NCBI GenBank assembly: GCA_963995505.1
Contig: OZ023184.1
Location: 10,618,308 to 10,682,307 of the forward strand
Direction: 5' to 3'
Length of the DNA: 64,000 bases
Source of the DNA: Hypericum androsaemum
Lineage: Eukaryota; Streptophyta; Magnoliopsida; Malpighiales; Hypericaceae
In this document: positions 22,438-34,370 of the stretch, piece by piece
How positions within the stretch are numbered: position 1 is the stretch's first letter
Layout of the letters: the number at the start of each line of letters is the position of its first letter
Program-made: the position numbers and the translations under genes
Notes under the pieces: generated by a model
Seen by the model: only the letters and a program-made list of their open reading frames with translations
What the model was told of the DNA's origin: nothing
Databases searched by the model: none

Positions 22438-23483
22438 TTCCCCACCTCTTGAAAAGGATTTGTCCTCAAATCTTCACCTACATCAAACGGACTCAAATCA
22501 GTAACATTGAAAGAAGCACTAACATTATACTCACCTGGCAGGTCAAGCTTGTAGGCATTGTCATTGATGCGTTCAAGCACTTGAAATGGACCATCTCCCC
22601 GTGGTAGCAACTTTGAACGCCGTTGAGCGGGAAAGCGTTCCTTTCGCATGTGCACCCAGACCCAATCTCCAGGCTCAAAGACAACCTTGTGCCGTCCTTT
22701 GTTTGCTTGTCTCGCGTAGTGCTCTGTTCGTTTCTCTATGTTCATTCGCGCCCTCTCATGCAGTTGCTTGACAAAATCAGCCTTCTTCTTGCCATCTAAG
22801 TTAACATGCTCACTCGAAGGCAAAGGTGATAAATCCAAAGGAGTCAAAGGATTAAATCCATAAACAAGCTCAAATGGTGAGAATTGAGTAGCAGAATGAA
22901 CGGAACAATTATAAGCAAATTCAACATGTGGCAAACATTCTTCCCAAGTCTTAATGTTATACTTGATAAGTGCTCTCAATAAAGTAGACAAGGTCCTATT
23001 TACAACTTCAGTTTGACCATCAGTTTGTGGATGACAAGTAGTAGAAAATAACAACTTGGTACCTAACTTACTCCACAAGGTCTTCCAAAAGTAACTCAAG
23101 AACTTAGCATCTCTATCAGAAATAATAGTTCTAGGCATACCATGCAACCTAACAACTTCTCTAAAGAACAGATCAGCAATGTTTGAAGCATCATCAGTCT
23201 TATGACATGGAATAAAATGTGCCATCTTAGAAAACCTATCCACTACCACAAAGATTGAATCCCTTCCACGTTTAGTCCTAGGCAGTCCTAACACAAAATC
23301 CATAGAGATATCAATCCAAGGCTCACTAGGTATAGGTAGTGGGGTATACAAACTGTGGGGTATCACCTTCGACTTGGCTTGCTTGCATGTGATGCAACGT
23401 CCACAAACTCTTTCAACGTCACGCTTCATATGCGGCCAATAGAAGTGATCTTGTAGCATTGCCAAAGTCTTTGCGATTCCAAA
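22200..23483 (-). pseudogene. Element C integrase part of polyprotein (piece 3)
   Basis: Continues the C polyprotein after the B1 insertion, from [13 protein letters not shown] through the integrase zinc-site cysteines (VCGRCITC), the catalytic core ([17 protein letters not shown]) and the GPF module, into the LTR-encoded tail. The tail has an in-frame TAA at 22371-22373 where family B has CAA (KQVQVPIG), so the protein would end before the TRARAKK motif. Beyond that stop the frame is open to a TGA at 22200-22202. In the genome its upstream end is now joined to B1 LTR sequence, giving a spurious chimeric reading frame. Confidence 0.85.
23479..23483. repeat. Target-site duplication of B1, left copy
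   Basis: CCAAA next to the B1 LTR end, matching CCAAA at 30284-30288. The target was the integrase coding region of element C (GHFGIAK). Confidence 0.9.
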
Positions 23484-24288
23484 TGATATGAATCTCCGCG
23501 GAAAAGATTCACAACTCGGACCGTTTGTTACTTTAGAATGGAACAGATCACAACTCACAAGAACTTACACGAACTAAGGCACGAATTTGTACCTCAACCC
23601 GCTGCAAGGGCTTCTGAACCTTGACCTAAGGTCGTATCACGCCACAAACGGGGATGGAATATCCGCTTGATAAGTGAAGGATAAATTCTAGCCAAGACGA
23701 CTCACCAGCCTAAGCAAGAACAAACGAGTATCAAACTCTCAACTAGCCAATGCTAAGTATTCCCGAATTGTGTGTGTACGTTTTATTGCTAGGAGTCCTC
23801 TTTATATAGGCTCCCAAAGTACCAAAATATTCCTAAACAAGCTAACTCCTTAAAAGGAATTCAAAGGCTGGCCAAAACTCTCTTTCCTATTCTAAGGAGA
23901 TTCTGGCCGAACTTATGCAACTAAACAAGGAATAATATAAGCAAATAATATCTAATAGAATAGCTACTAGTTGCACGTCCAAAACAATTAGATGCATGGC
24001 CTAAATAGGCTGATTCTTCTTGATTCTCCATGTGCGCATGCATCTAGAAGCTTTCGTGCATGTCAAGCTTCCCATTCAGCTTCCAAAATGTGCATGGGCC
24101 TCCCTTGGGCTTCTTGGACGTCCTTGGTCCTCCACGCACTTGATTGAGCCCAAACTTCTTCCATTAATCCATTGAAGTCAGATTGAAACTTCCTAGCTCG
24201 TGCTCTTGTCATTGGCCCAATCGGAACTTGAACTTGCTTCGAGTCTACAAGCTGGATAGTAGGTGCGTCCTTAGGCTTGCTCACATCA
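23484..24288 (-). repeat. 3' LTR of B1
   Basis: It is 805 bp. It reads TGATGTGAGCAAGCC...GATTCATATCA on the minus strand. The polyprotein tail and its stop (24063-24065) are inside it. Reversed TATA box at 23811-23818. Confidence 0.95.
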
Positions 24289-27200
24289 TTCCCCTCCTCT
24301 TGAAAAGGATTTGTCCTCAAATCATCACCTACATCAAACGGACTCAAGTCAGCCACATTAAACGAAGCACTTACACTATACTCACCCGGAAGGTCTAGCT
24401 TGTAGGCATTATCATTAATGCGTTCTAGCACTTGGAATGGACCATCTCCCCGTGGTAGCAACTTTGAACGTCTTTGGACAGGAAAACGCTCCTTCCTCAT
24501 ATGTAGCCAAACCCAATCGCCCGGCTCAAAGACAACCTTGTGCCTTCCTTTGTTTGCTTGCCTTGCATAGTGCTCCGTGCGCTTCTCGATGTTCATTCTA
24601 GCTTTCTCATGTAACTGCTTGACAAATTCAGCTTTCTTCTTGCCATCTAAGTTAACATGCTCACTCGAAGGTAGAGGTGATAAATCCAATGGAGTCAAAG
24701 GATTAAATCCATAAACAAGCTCAAATGGTGAGAATTGAGTAGCTGAATGGACAGAACGATTATAAGCAAACTCAACATGAGGCAAACAATCTTCCCAAGT
24801 CTTAATGTTATGCTTAATGAGTGCTCTCAAAAGTGTAGACAAAGTCCTATTGACTACTTCAGTTTGACCATCAGTTTGAGGATGACAAGTAGTAGAAAAC
24901 AACAACTTAGTACCTAACTTGCACCACAAGGTCTTCCAAAAGTAACTTAGGAATTTAGCATCTCTATCTGAGATAATTGTCCTAGGCATGCCATGTAACC
25001 TAACAACCTCCCTAAAGAACAAATCAGCAATGTTTGAAGCATCATCAGTTTTATGACATGGAATGAAATGTGCCATCTTAGAAAACCTATCCACTACAAC
25101 AAAAATTGAATCTCTTCCACGCTTAGTCCTAGGTAGGCCTAACACAAAATCCATAGAGATATCAATCCAGGGCTTACTAGGTATAGGTAGTGGGGTGTAC
25201 AAACCATGGGGTTTTACCTTTGACTTGGCTTGCTTGCAAGTGATGCAACGACCACAAACTCTCTCAACGTCTCTCTTCATGTGTGGCCAAAAGAAATGAT
25301 CTTGTAGCATTGCCAAGGTCTTTGCAATTCCAAAATGCCCCATTAAGCCACCTCCATGTGCCTCCTGAATTAGTAATTCTCGCATCGAACAATTAGGCAC
25401 ACAAAGTTTGTTTTCACGAAATAGGTAACCTTCATTACGAAAGAACTTACCAAATGCACTTCTTTCAGTTGATCTAAACAACTCGCCAAAATCAACATCA
25501 TCAACATACATCTCCTTAATGTGTTCAAAGCCAAGTAGTTTAGCATCAAGAGTTGAGATCAAGGCGTACCTTCGTGATAGTGCATCAGCCACTACATTTT
25601 CCTTACCTTGCTTGTAGCGAATGACATAAGGAAATGTCTCAATGAATTCCACCCATCGTGCATGCCTCTTGTTCAGCTTGTGTTGCCCCTTTAAGTGCTT
25701 GAGTGACTCATGATCAGTGTGAATCACGAACTCCTTTGGCCACAAGTAGTGCTGCCATGTCTCCAATGCTCGAACTAGTGCGTACAACTCCTTGTCATAG
25801 GTCGGGTAATTCAAGGTTGCACCACTTAGTTTCTCACTAAAGTATGCAATGGGTCTTCCTTCTTGCATAAGGACAGCCCCAATTCCTACACCAGAAGCAT
25901 CACACTCTATTTCAAAAGTCTTAGAGAAATTAGGTAAAGCTAACAAGGGTGCATTAGTCAACTTCCCTTTCAGTAGTTGGAAAGCCTTCTCTTGAGCTTC
26001 TCCCCAAGTAAAGCCCACGTTCTTCTTGATGACTTCAGTTATGGGTGCGGCTATGCTACTAAAGTCCTTCACAAATCTCCTATAAAAACTAGCTAGTCCA
26101 TGAAAGCTCCTAACATTAGCAACACTTGTAGGGCTTGGCCATTCACGGATAGCTCGGATCTTTTCTTCATCAACCTGTATTCCGTTAGCTCCAACAACAA
26201 AACCCAAGAATACAAGCTTATCCGTACAAAAGGTGCACTTCTTCAAGTTAGCAAACAATTGTTCTTCTCTAAGTGCATCTAAGACAGATTTCAAATGTTC
26301 TAGATGATCCCCCACGTTCTTGCTATAGATGAGTATATCATCAAAGTAAACAACTACAAATTTACCAATGAATGGACGTAGAACATGATTCATGAGTCGC
26401 ATAAACGTGCTAGGTGCGTTGGACAAACCAAATGGCATGACCATCCACTCATACAACCCATACTTAGTTTTAAAAGCAGTCTTCCACTCATCTCCTTCTT
26501 TCATCCTAATTTGATGATAACCACTCTTCAAATCAATCTTAGAAAACATGCAAGAACCATGCAACTCATCTAACATGTCATCTAAACGAGGGATAGGGTG
26601 ACGATATTTTACCGTTATGTTGTTGACGGCTCGGCAATCAACACACATTCTCCATGTTTTATCCTTCTTGGGCACAAGTAGGACTGGAACAGCACATGGA
26701 CTCATGCTCTCTCTTACGTACCCTTTCTCCAATAGCTCGTTGACTTGCTTCTCAAGCTCCTTTGTCTCTTCAGGATTGCTTCTATATGCGGGACGGTTAG
26801 GTATGGTAGCTCCCGGGACAAAGTCTATTTGATGTTCAATCCCACGAATAGGTGGCAAACCAGGTGGTAGCTCGTCGGGAAAGACATCCTTGTAATCCTG
26901 CAAAAGAGACACAACCGTACTAGGTACATGTGGTTCAAGCTCGTTAGTGTTTAAAAGTGCCTCCCTATACCGAAGTAAGATCATAGGCTTCTTTGCAAAG
27001 CATGCTTGCTTAATATCACTTGTTCCCACATAGTAACTCTTTTTCCAACTCTCGTTTTTTCTCTCTTTGGCCGTTTTAATTTCTGTTTTTCCGGCTTCTT
27101 TTGTTTTCTCAATCTTTTCCTCTCCATTGGCCATTTTTCTTATCCTTTTTTCGGCTTCTTCTCTCCTCTCATTCTTTTTCTTTTTGTCACGCTCTCTTTG

Positions 27201-28850
27201 CTCATCACTTTCTTGTTGCAACAGTCGTTGATCTTCACAAACTTGTGATGGTGACAAGGGTGCCAAGGTGATTACTCTCTTCTTAAGTATAAATGAATAC
27301 TTGTTGGTGTAGCCATCATGATGCACTTTCCTATCAAACTGCCATGGCCTTCCTAACAATAGGTGACCAGCTTGCATTGGTACAACATCACACAACACTT
27401 CATCCTCATAGTTGCCAATGCGGAATGTTACCAATACTTGCTTCATCACTCGTACTTCTCCACTATCATTCAGCCATTGTAGTTTGTAAGGCTTAGGGTG
27501 TTTTCCAGTGAGCAACCCAAACTTCTCCACCATAGTAGTGCTTGCGACATTAGCACAACTTCCTCCATCTATGATGACACTACACACCTTGTCTTTGACA
27601 TAGCACCTTGTGTGAAAAATATTTTCTCTTTGAGCCACATCATTTTCCTCTTTTACTTGCACATTCAATGCTCTTCTAGACACAAGAGTAAGCCTCTCAG
27701 CAGCTTGGTACTCTTCCTCGGATACTTCCTCCAAAGAAGGCATGCTTTCATGCTCCGAATCCTCTTCTTCAGTTTCAATCTCTCCACTTTCCTTGATCAC
27801 CATTGCTTGCTTGTTAGGGCATTGACTTGAGATGTGCCCTCTTCCTTGACACTTAAAGCACTTGATGTCACGGTTCCTAGCTGGAGTGACTTCCACTTTC
27901 CTTTGAGAATTAGCTTGAGAACTCTCGGATTTATGCTCTACTTTGGCTGCTTGTGGCTTGTCAAACTTCTTTTGGTAGTTTGGCTTCCAAGTAGAATTCG
28001 ATGTAGCTTTTGTTCTCCCCTCTCCTCTCTTGAGTTGCTTCTCAATTTTCGTTGCCATATGCACCATGTCCTCCAACTCCACATAGTGTTGCAACTCAAC
28101 TTTGTCTTGAATTTCAGGATTGAGTCCATTCAAGAACCTTGCCATTGTAACTTCTCTATCTTCATCTATATCAGCTCTTATCATGGCCATCTCCATCTGT
28201 TTGAAATACTCCTCCACACTCAAACTTCCTTGCCTCATTCCTTGTAACTTCTTATACAGCTCTCTATAGTAATGACTTGGAACAAATCTCTTCCTCATCA
28301 CCACTTTCATGTCTTCCCAAGTAGCTATAGGGCGTTCTCTATTTCTCCTCCTGCTAGTCACAAGTTGATCCCACCAAGTTATAGCATAATCAGTGAATTC
28401 GGTGATGGCAAGTTTTACCTTCTTTTCTTCGGAGTTATTGTGGCAATCAAACACGAACTCAATCTTCTTCTCCCACTCTAAGTACGCCTCCGGGTCAGAA
28501 CGACCAGCAAAGGAAGGTATCTTCAGTTTGATACTCCCTATGTTGTCGTCTCTCTTTGGCCTTGCCTCCCTAGGTGGACGGTTTGTTCTTGCTCTCCTAA
28601 GACTCCTTGTAGAGCCTACGCCTTCTTCAGATTCAGAATCAGCCCCGCTCGATTCTCCAATAGGTACTCCTCTCCTACGCCTTTGGAGTTCGCCTCGCGT
28701 ATGGGGGTTGTCACGAGAATTCTCCACGGCATCCACGCGTAGTTGCAAATGCTCCATCTGAGCTTGCACCATCCGCTCGAGCTTCCCGGCCAAGGCATCC
28801 ACTAATAACTTAAGGTCTATGTTTTCCATAGTTTGACCTTCATGCGACAT
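24063..28850 (-). CDS. gag-pol: Gag-Pol polyprotein, intact (B1)
   Basis: A 1595-residue single ORF. The ATG (28848-28850) lies five bases after a TTGCAG acceptor-like site. Order: Gag core with WWDQL and a helical region, CCHC knuckle [14 protein letters not shown] from residue 331, protease IDGGSC (D428), charged Lys/Glu linker, RT with YFDD at 835-838, RNase H with D984 and the following E, D, D, integrase with a His/Cys zinc site and catalytic D1234, D1295, E1331 (35 residues between the last two), GPF module, then about 75 LTR-encoded residues including PMTRARARK. It is 37 residues shorter than A1 before RT, mostly because it lacks A1's 41-residue duplication in the Gag linker. No stop, frameshift or lost catalytic residue was seen, so B1 is a good candidate for an active copy. 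No chromodomain is visible. Confidence 0.95.
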   Translation of the reverse strand: MSHEGQTMENIDLKLLVDALAGKLERMVQAQMEHLQLRVDAVENSRDNPHTRGELQRRRRGVPIGESSGADSESEEGVGSTRSLRRARTNRPPREARPKRDDNIGSIKLKIPSFAGRSDPEAYLEWEKKIEFVFDCHNNSEEKKVKLAITEFTDYAITWWDQLVTSRRRNRERPIATWEDMKVVMRKRFVPSHYYRELYKKLQGMRQGSLSVEEYFKQMEMAMIRADIDEDREVTMARFLNGLNPEIQDKVELQHYVELEDMVHMATKIEKQLKRGEGRTKATSNSTWKPNYQKKFDKPQAAKVEHKSESSQANSQRKVEVTPARNRDIKCFKCQGRGHISSQCPNKQAMVIKESGEIETEEEDSEHESMPSLEEVSEEEYQAAERLTLVSRRALNVQVKEENDVAQRENIFHTRCYVKDKVCSVIIDGGSCANVASTTMVEKFGLLTGKHPKPYKLQWLNDSGEVRVMKQVLVTFRIGNYEDEVLCDVVPMQAGHLLLGRPWQFDRKVHHDGYTNKYSFILKKRVITLAPLSPSQVCEDQRLLQQESDEQRERDKKKKNERREEAEKRIRKMANGEEKIEKTKEAGKTEIKTAKERKNESWKKSYYVGTSDIKQACFAKKPMILLRYREALLNTNELEPHVPSTVVSLLQDYKDVFPDELPPGLPPIRGIEHQIDFVPGATIPNRPAYRSNPEETKELEKQVNELLEKGYVRESMSPCAVPVLLVPKKDKTWRMCVDCRAVNNITVKYRHPIPRLDDMLDELHGSCMFSKIDLKSGYHQIRMKEGDEWKTAFKTKYGLYEWMVMPFGLSNAPSTFMRLMNHVLRPFIGKFVVVYFDDILIYSKNVGDHLEHLKSVLDALREEQLFANLKKCTFCTDKLVFLGFVVGANGIQVDEEKIRAIREWPSPTSVANVRSFHGLASFYRRFVKDFSSIAAPITEVIKKNVGFTWGEAQEKAFQLLKGKLTNAPLLALPNFSKTFEIECDASGVGIGAVLMQEGRPIAYFSEKLSGATLNYPTYDKELYALVRALETWQHYLWPKEFVIHTDHESLKHLKGQHKLNKRHARWVEFIETFPYVIRYKQGKENVVADALSRRYALISTLDAKLLGFEHIKEMYVDDVDFGELFRSTERSAFGKFFRNEGYLFRENKLCVPNCSMRELLIQEAHGGGLMGHFGIAKTLAMLQDHFFWPHMKRDVERVCGRCITCKQAKSKVKPHGLYTPLPIPSKPWIDISMDFVLGLPRTKRGRDSIFVVVDRFSKMAHFIPCHKTDDASNIADLFFREVVRLHGMPRTIISDRDAKFLSYFWKTLWCKLGTKLLFSTTCHPQTDGQTEVVNRTLSTLLRALIKHNIKTWEDCLPHVEFAYNRSVHSATQFSPFELVYGFNPLTPLDLSPLPSSEHVNLDGKKKAEFVKQLHEKARMNIEKRTEHYARQANKGRHKVVFEPGDWVWLHMRKERFPVQRRSKLLPRGDGPFQVLERINDNAYKLDLPGEYSVSASFNVADLSPFDVGDDLRTNPFQEEGNDVSKPKDAPTIQLVDSKQVQVPIGPMTRARARKFQSDFNGLMEEVWAQSSAWRTKDVQEAQGRPMHILEAEWEA

Positions 28851-29464
28851 GTTTGCTGCAAGAGAAATTGGTTAGTAAAAAAAACAATATGGCCTCACAA
28901 GCTCACTCCCTTACGTGTATACTCTCAATGTATGGTGCACTCAAGTTCACTCGTGTTTGCACTCAAATATTTGGCTTTTCTCTCTAAGGTACTCGCACAC
29001 TCTTGCCTTTTTTCCTCTCGTGATACTTGTATGTTCTTACTAAGGCTAGAACGGCCTTGCTTGAGCTTCACGCTTTAACAAACAGAATGTTAAAGTTCCT
29101 CTTTGGTCTTTCTTTTAGTCTTGCTCGTCCCCTTTCTTGATCAGCCGTTGCGCCTCCTTAGTTTGCTAGCTTCCCTCGGATTTGCTTCCTCTTTAGCTTG
29201 AGATTTAGCTTGCTTCCTCTTTAGCTTGCGGCTTCCTTTTTCTTTTTCTTTTCTTTCCTTTTTTTTTCTTTTCATTTCTTTTCTTTTTTTTTTTTCTTTC
29301 TTTTCTTTTCTTTCTTTTCTTGCTTCACTCGTTTGTTTTCCTCTCTTTTCTCTCAAACAACGAGGAGAGAAAACGAACCAACAAGAACAAAAAAAATAAC
29401 AAGCAACAAAACGAACCAATAAGAACAAAAATAACAAGGATAATGAACTAAAGTAACAAGCTAA
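28851..29464 (-). other. B1 untranslated leader with putative intron
   Basis: A 614-bp leader. A putative intron of about 185 bp runs from donor TTA|GTAAGAAC (29040) to acceptor TTGCAG (28856), with TACTAAC at 28871-28877, in the same positions as in A1. CTCTTGCCTTTTTT at 29000-29013 is the satellite unit on the minus strand. A long polypyrimidine run (as read on +) occupies about 29225-29350. No gene is seen. Confidence 0.6.
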
Positions 29465-29476
29465 GCTCTGATACCA
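29465..29476 (-). other. Primer-binding site of B1
   Basis: TGGTATCAGAGC on the minus strand, two bases from the LTR end; complementary to initiator-Met tRNA. Confidence 0.95.
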
Positions 29477-29478
29477 AC

Positions 29479-30283
29479 TGATATGAATCTCCGCGGAAAC
29501 GATTCACAACTCGGACCGTTTGTTACTTTAGAATGGAACAGATCACAACTCACAAGAACTTACACGAACTAAGGCACGAATTTGTACCTCAACCCGCTGC
29601 AAGGGCTTCTGAACCTTGACCTAAGGTCGTATCACGCCACAAACGGGGATGGAATATCCGCTTGATAAGTGAAGGATAAATTCTAGCCAAGACGACTCAC
29701 CAGCCTAAGCAAGAACAAACGAGTATCAAACTCTCAACTAGCCAATGCTAAGTATTCCCGAATTGTGTGTGTACGTTTTATTGCTAGGAGTCCTCTTTAT
29801 ATAGGCTCCCAAAGTACCAAAATATTCCTAAACAAGCTAACTCCTTAAAAGGAATTCAAAGGCTGGCCAAAACTCTCTTTCCTATTCTAAGGAGATTCTG
29901 GCCGAACTTATGCAACTAAACAAGGAATAATATAAGCAAATAATATCTAATAGAATAGCTACTAGTTGCACGTCCAAAACAATTAGATGCATGGCCTAAA
30001 TAGGCTGATTCTTCTTGATTCTCCATGTGCGCATGCATCTAGAAGCTTTCGTGCATGTCAAGCTTCCCATTCAGCTTCCAAAATGTGCATGGGCCTCCCT
30101 TGGGCTTCTTGGACGTCCTTGGTCCTCCACGCACTTGATTGAGCCCAAACTTCTTCCATTAATCCATTGAAGTCAGATTGCAACTTCCTAGCTCGTGCTC
30201 TTGTCATTGGCCCAATCGGAACTTGAACTTGCTTCGAGTCTACAAGCTGGATAGTAGGTGCGTCCTTAGGCTTGCTCACATCA
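29479..30283 (-). repeat. 5' LTR of B1
   Basis: It is 805 bp, nearly identical to the 3' copy. TATATAAA on the minus strand at 29796-29803 is the probable promoter TATA box. The near-palindrome AACTCCTTAAAAGGAATT lies just upstream of it. Confidence 0.95.
29796..29803 (-). promoter_or_regulatory. TATA box of B1 5' LTR
   Basis: TATATAAA on the minus strand, in the same LTR context as in A1, followed by AATAAA after the conserved CTAGCA. Probable promoter of the B1 genomic RNA. Confidence 0.65.
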
Positions 30284-30288
30284 CCAAA
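30284..30288. repeat. Target-site duplication of B1, right copy
   Basis: CCAAA, matching 23479-23483. Confidence 0.9.
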
Positions 30289-33200
30289 GTGCCCCATCAA
30301 TCCGCCTCCATGTGCCTCCTGAATTAGCAACTCTCGCATAGAACAATTAGGCACACAATGTTTGTTCTCACGAAATAGGTAACCTTCAGTCGGAAAAAAT
30401 TTACCACTTGCACTCTTCTCCGTAGCTCGGAACAGATCACCAAAATCAGTATCATCAGCATACAACTCTTTAATGTGTTCAAAACCAATTAACTTCGCAT
30501 CAAGAGTTGAGATCAAAGCATACCTTCGCAATAGGGCATCAGCTACTACATTTTCCTTACCTTGCTTGTAGCGAATGACATAAGGAAATGTCTCAATGAA
30601 CTCCACCCATCGTGCATGCCTTTTATTCAGCTTGTGTTGCCCCTTTAAGTGCTTGAGTGATTCATGATCAGTGTGGATCACGAATTCCTTGGGCCACAAG
30701 TAATGCTGCCATATTTCCAACGCTCGAACTAGTGCATACAACTCTTTGTCATAAGTTGGATAGTTCAAGGTTGCTCCACTTAGTTTCTCACTAAAGTAGG
30801 CAATTGGTCTCCCTTCTTACATGAGGACAGCTCCAATACCTATACCTGAGGCATCACATTCAACTTCAAAGGTTTTAGCAAAGTTAGGCAGAGCCAACAA
30901 AGGAGCATTAGTCAACTTCTCTTTGATGAGTTGGAATGCGTTCTCTTGAGCTTCTCCCCAACTAAATCCAACGTTCTTCTTGATGACTTCAGTGAGGGGC
31001 GCGGCTAGGCTACTAAAGTCTTTCACGAACCTCCTGTAAAGGCTAGCTAAGCCATGAAAACTTCGAACATTAGCAACACTTGTAGGACTTGGCCAGTCCC
31101 GTATGGCTCGGATCTTCTCCTCATCAACCTGTATTCCGTGAGCACTAACAACAAAACCCAAGAATACAAGTTTATCTGTGCAAAAGGTGCACTTCTTCAA
31201 GTTGGCAAACAATTGATCCTCTCTAAGTGCATCTAGGACAGATTTCAAATGCTCTACATGATCCTCTAAACTCGTACTATAAATGAGTATATCATCAAAG
31301 TACACAACGACAAATTTGCCAATGAATGGACGTAAGACATGATTCATAAGGCGCATGAATGTACTAGGTGCATTAGATAACCCGAACGGCATGACCATCC
31401 ACTCATACAACCCATATTTTGTTTTAAAAGCAGTCTTCCACTCATCTCCTTCTTTCATCCTAATCTGATGATAACCACTTTTTAAGTCAATCTTAGAAAA
31501 CATGCAAGAACCATGCAACTCATCTAACATGTCATCTAAGCGAGGAATAGGGTGACGATATTTTACCGTGATGTTGTTGACAGCTCGGCAATCAACACAC
31601 ATCCTCCATGATCCATCCTTCTTAGGCACAAGTAGGACTGGAACAGCACATGGGCTCATGCTTTCTCTCACGTACCCTTTTTCCAAAATCTCATTGACTT
31701 GCCTCTCAAGTTCCTTTGTTTCCTCTGGATTACTTCTATATGCGGGGCGGTTAGGTATGGTAGCTCCTGGAACAAAGTCAATTTGATGCTCAATCCCTCG
31801 TATAGGTGGTAATCCAGCTGGTAGCTCTTCGGGAAAGACATCCTTGTAGTCCTGCAAGAGAGAAACAATCACACTAGGCAAGTGTGGCTCAAGTTCGTTA
31901 GCGATAAAAAGTGTCTCCCTATACCGGAGTAAGATCATAGACTTTTTTTCAAAACAAGCTTGCTTGATTTCACTTGCTCCCACATAGTAGTTCTTTTTCC
32001 ATCCCTCGGATTTTCTCTCAATGGCCGATTTCAATTCTGTTTTTCCGGCTTCTTTTGTTCGCTCCATTGTATCCTCTCTTTTGGCCGTTTTTCCTTTCTG
32101 TTTTTCGGCTTCTTCTCTCCTCTCAATTCGTTTCTTTTGCTCACTTTTTTTTCTCTCATCACTTTCTTTTTGTAACTTCATCTGATCTTCACAAACTTGT
32201 GATGGCGCTAAGGGTGCCAAAGTGAACACACGCCTATTGAGTGTAAATGAGTACTTGTTGGTGTGTCCGTCATGAGTTACTCTTCTATCAAACTGCCACG
32301 GCCTCCCCAACAGGAGATGACTAGCTTGCATTGGCACAACATCGCACAACACTTCATCTTCGTACTTGCCAATGCGGAATGTCACTAGCACTTGCTTCTC
32401 CACTCGTACTTCTCCACTATCATTCAGCCATTGCAGCTTGTAAGGTTTAGGGTGTTTCTTCGTGAGTAACCCTAACTTCTCAACCATAGTAGTGCTTGCC
32501 ACGTTAGCACAGCTGCCTCCATCAATGAGGACACTACACACCTTGTCCTTGACATAACATCTTGTATGGAAGATGTTCTCCCTTTGTGCTTTGTCATCTT
32601 CTTCTCTTGCTTGCAAGTTCAAGACTCTTCTTGCCACTAGAGTGAGTCCTTCAGGAACTTGAATTTCCTCTTCGGATACGTCTTCCAATGAAGGCATGCT
32701 ATCATGATCCGAATCTTCTCCTTCTGTTACGACCTCCCCACTCTCTCTAATCACCATAATCTGTTTGTTAGGGCATTGACTTGAGATGTGCCCCCTTCCT
32801 TGATACTTGAAGCACTTGATATCACGGTTTCGTGTGGGAGTGGCTTCCACCTTCTTTTGGGAATTGGCATTGGAACTCTCAGTCTTGTGCTCTATCTTGG
32901 TTGCCTGTGGTTTTTCAAATTTCTTTGAATAGTTTGGCTTCGAATTAGCACTTGATGTAGCTCTTGTCCCTCCTCCTCCTCTCTTCAGTTGCTTCTCAAT
33001 TTTCGTGGCCATATGCACCATGTCCTCCAACTCCACATAGTGTTGCAACTCTACTTTGTCATGGATCTCAGGATTGAGTCCATTCAAGAACCTTGCCATG
33101 GTAGATTCTCTATCTTCCTCCACATCAGCTCTTATCATGGCCATCTCCATTTGTTTGTAATATTCTTCCACGCTCAGGCTTCCTTGTCTCATCCCTTGCA

Positions 33201-33740
33201 ACTTCTTGTATAGCTCTCGGTAGTAATGACTTGGCACAAAACGTTTCCTCATCACCACTTTCATCTCCTCCCATGTAGCTATAGGACGCTCTCTATTACG
33301 CCTCCTGCTTGTGACAAGTTGATCCCACCACGTTATAGCATAATCAGCGAATTCAGTCACAGCTAGCTTTACCTTTTTTGCTTCGGAACAATCGTGGCAA
33401 TCAAACACGAACTCAATCTTCTTCTCCCACTCTAGGTATGCTTCTGGGTCAGAACGACCTGCAAAGGAAGGTATCTTCAGCTTAATACTTCCCAAGTTGT
33501 CATCTCTTCTTCGCCTTGCCTCTCTAGGTGGGCGGTTAGTCCTTTCTCGCCTAAGATTCCTTGTAGAACCTACGTCCTCCTCGTGGAAAGGGTCGGAATC
33601 TTCTTCAATTGTGCTTCCCAAAGGGGCTCTCCTTCTTTGTGCACGGAATTCTCCTCCACTTGTGCCTCCCAAAGTGCAAACCTTCGTTGTGCTTGGACTT
33701 CGCTTCTTGGTTGTTGGCTGTTGCGAGTGTCCTCCATGGC
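30284..33740 (-). pseudogene. Element C Gag to integrase N-terminus (piece 2)
   Basis: Central part of the C polyprotein: Gag linker and core, zinc knuckle, protease with IDGGSC, RT with YFDD, RNase H, and the start of integrase as far as GGGLMGHFG, where B1 interrupts it. The second knuckle cysteine is tyrosine ([14 protein letters not shown]), a TGT-to-TAT change that should destroy zinc binding. An in-frame TAA at 30817-30819 replaces the CAA of A1 and B1 (VLMQ) in RNase H. Apart from these the frame is open. Its upstream end joins piece 1 across the D insertion (MDA|MEDTRNSQ). Confidence 0.9.
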
Positions 33741-34370
33741 TGATGTGAATCTCGTTACGGATCCACGCGAAAGCCAGATCTATCTACGTTCAGATTGATG
33801 GAAATCTCGACCCGTTGTTTGCACCTTTGCAAGAACCTCGGTATGAACAACCTCGACCCGCTACTGTAGGGAAACAAGAACCTTGATTTGATGAAGACGC
33901 CACAAACGGTGATGTAGATCCGCTTGATAAGTCGTTGGAGAACGCGAACGGAATCCCTCCGCTGTGTTCGAACAGTTCCGAAGAACCAAGAGTGCAAAGC
34001 CCACGTTTTTTGTACTCAAATTATTCTCCTCATTCTCATTGATAAAGCCTTTATATATAGGCATATTGTTACAAAAAGAATCCTAGTTAAATAAAACTTC
34101 TAACTAGATAAATATGACTTAAAAAGAGAAACTGAAAAGGAAAATAACTCTAATCCTACTAGGAATACTAAAAACGTGATTATCTCATAATTGACTTCCT
34201 AAATAGACTAGAACTCCTAATAAAATGAAATTATCTTTTTTGTAACTTCCTAAACAAAATGGAACTCATGTAAAATGAAATTAACAAATAATTAACTTCC
34301 TAAATAGACTTTGAAACTCAAAAACGAATTATTAAATAATTATGGCTTCTTGCAGATCTGATTCATATCA
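33741..34370 (-). repeat. Family-D LTR 1 (3'-most)
   Basis: It is 630 bp; minus strand begins TGATATGAATCAGATC and ends GAGATTCACATCA. TATATATAAA on the minus strand at 34051-34060. The last codons of the D ORF run into it. Confidence 0.93.
34051..34060 (-). promoter_or_regulatory. TATA box in family-D LTR
   Basis: TATATATAAA on the minus strand, about 310 bp from either LTR end. The same sequence occurs in LTR 2 and LTR 3 and in the solo LTR at 56370-56988. Confidence 0.6.

Larger units (their letters stand above)
23484..30283 (-). mobile_element. Complete Ty3/gypsy retrotransposon B1 nested in C
   Basis: A 6.8-kb intact element on the minus strand: LTRs of 805 bp each (29479-30283 and 23484-24288), initiator-Met primer site, leader, one 1595-codon ORF, polypurine tract, and perfect CCAAA target duplications. 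The LTRs differ at only about two positions by eye (a C/A near 29500 versus 23505, and a C/A near 30181 versus 24186), the lowest divergence in the window, so this is probably the youngest full-length insertion. Structure and protein order match A1, but the nucleotide sequence is clearly a different family. Confidence 0.97.

Noticed and set aside
22371..23558. 395-residue gene starting [10 protein letters not shown]
   Set aside because: The first ~25 residues are antisense B1 LTR joined to element C integrase at the B1 insertion point.
29460..29480. tRNA gene fragments at the TGGTATCAGAGC sites
   Set aside because: Only 12 bases match and each lies two bases from an LTR end, so they are primer-binding sites.
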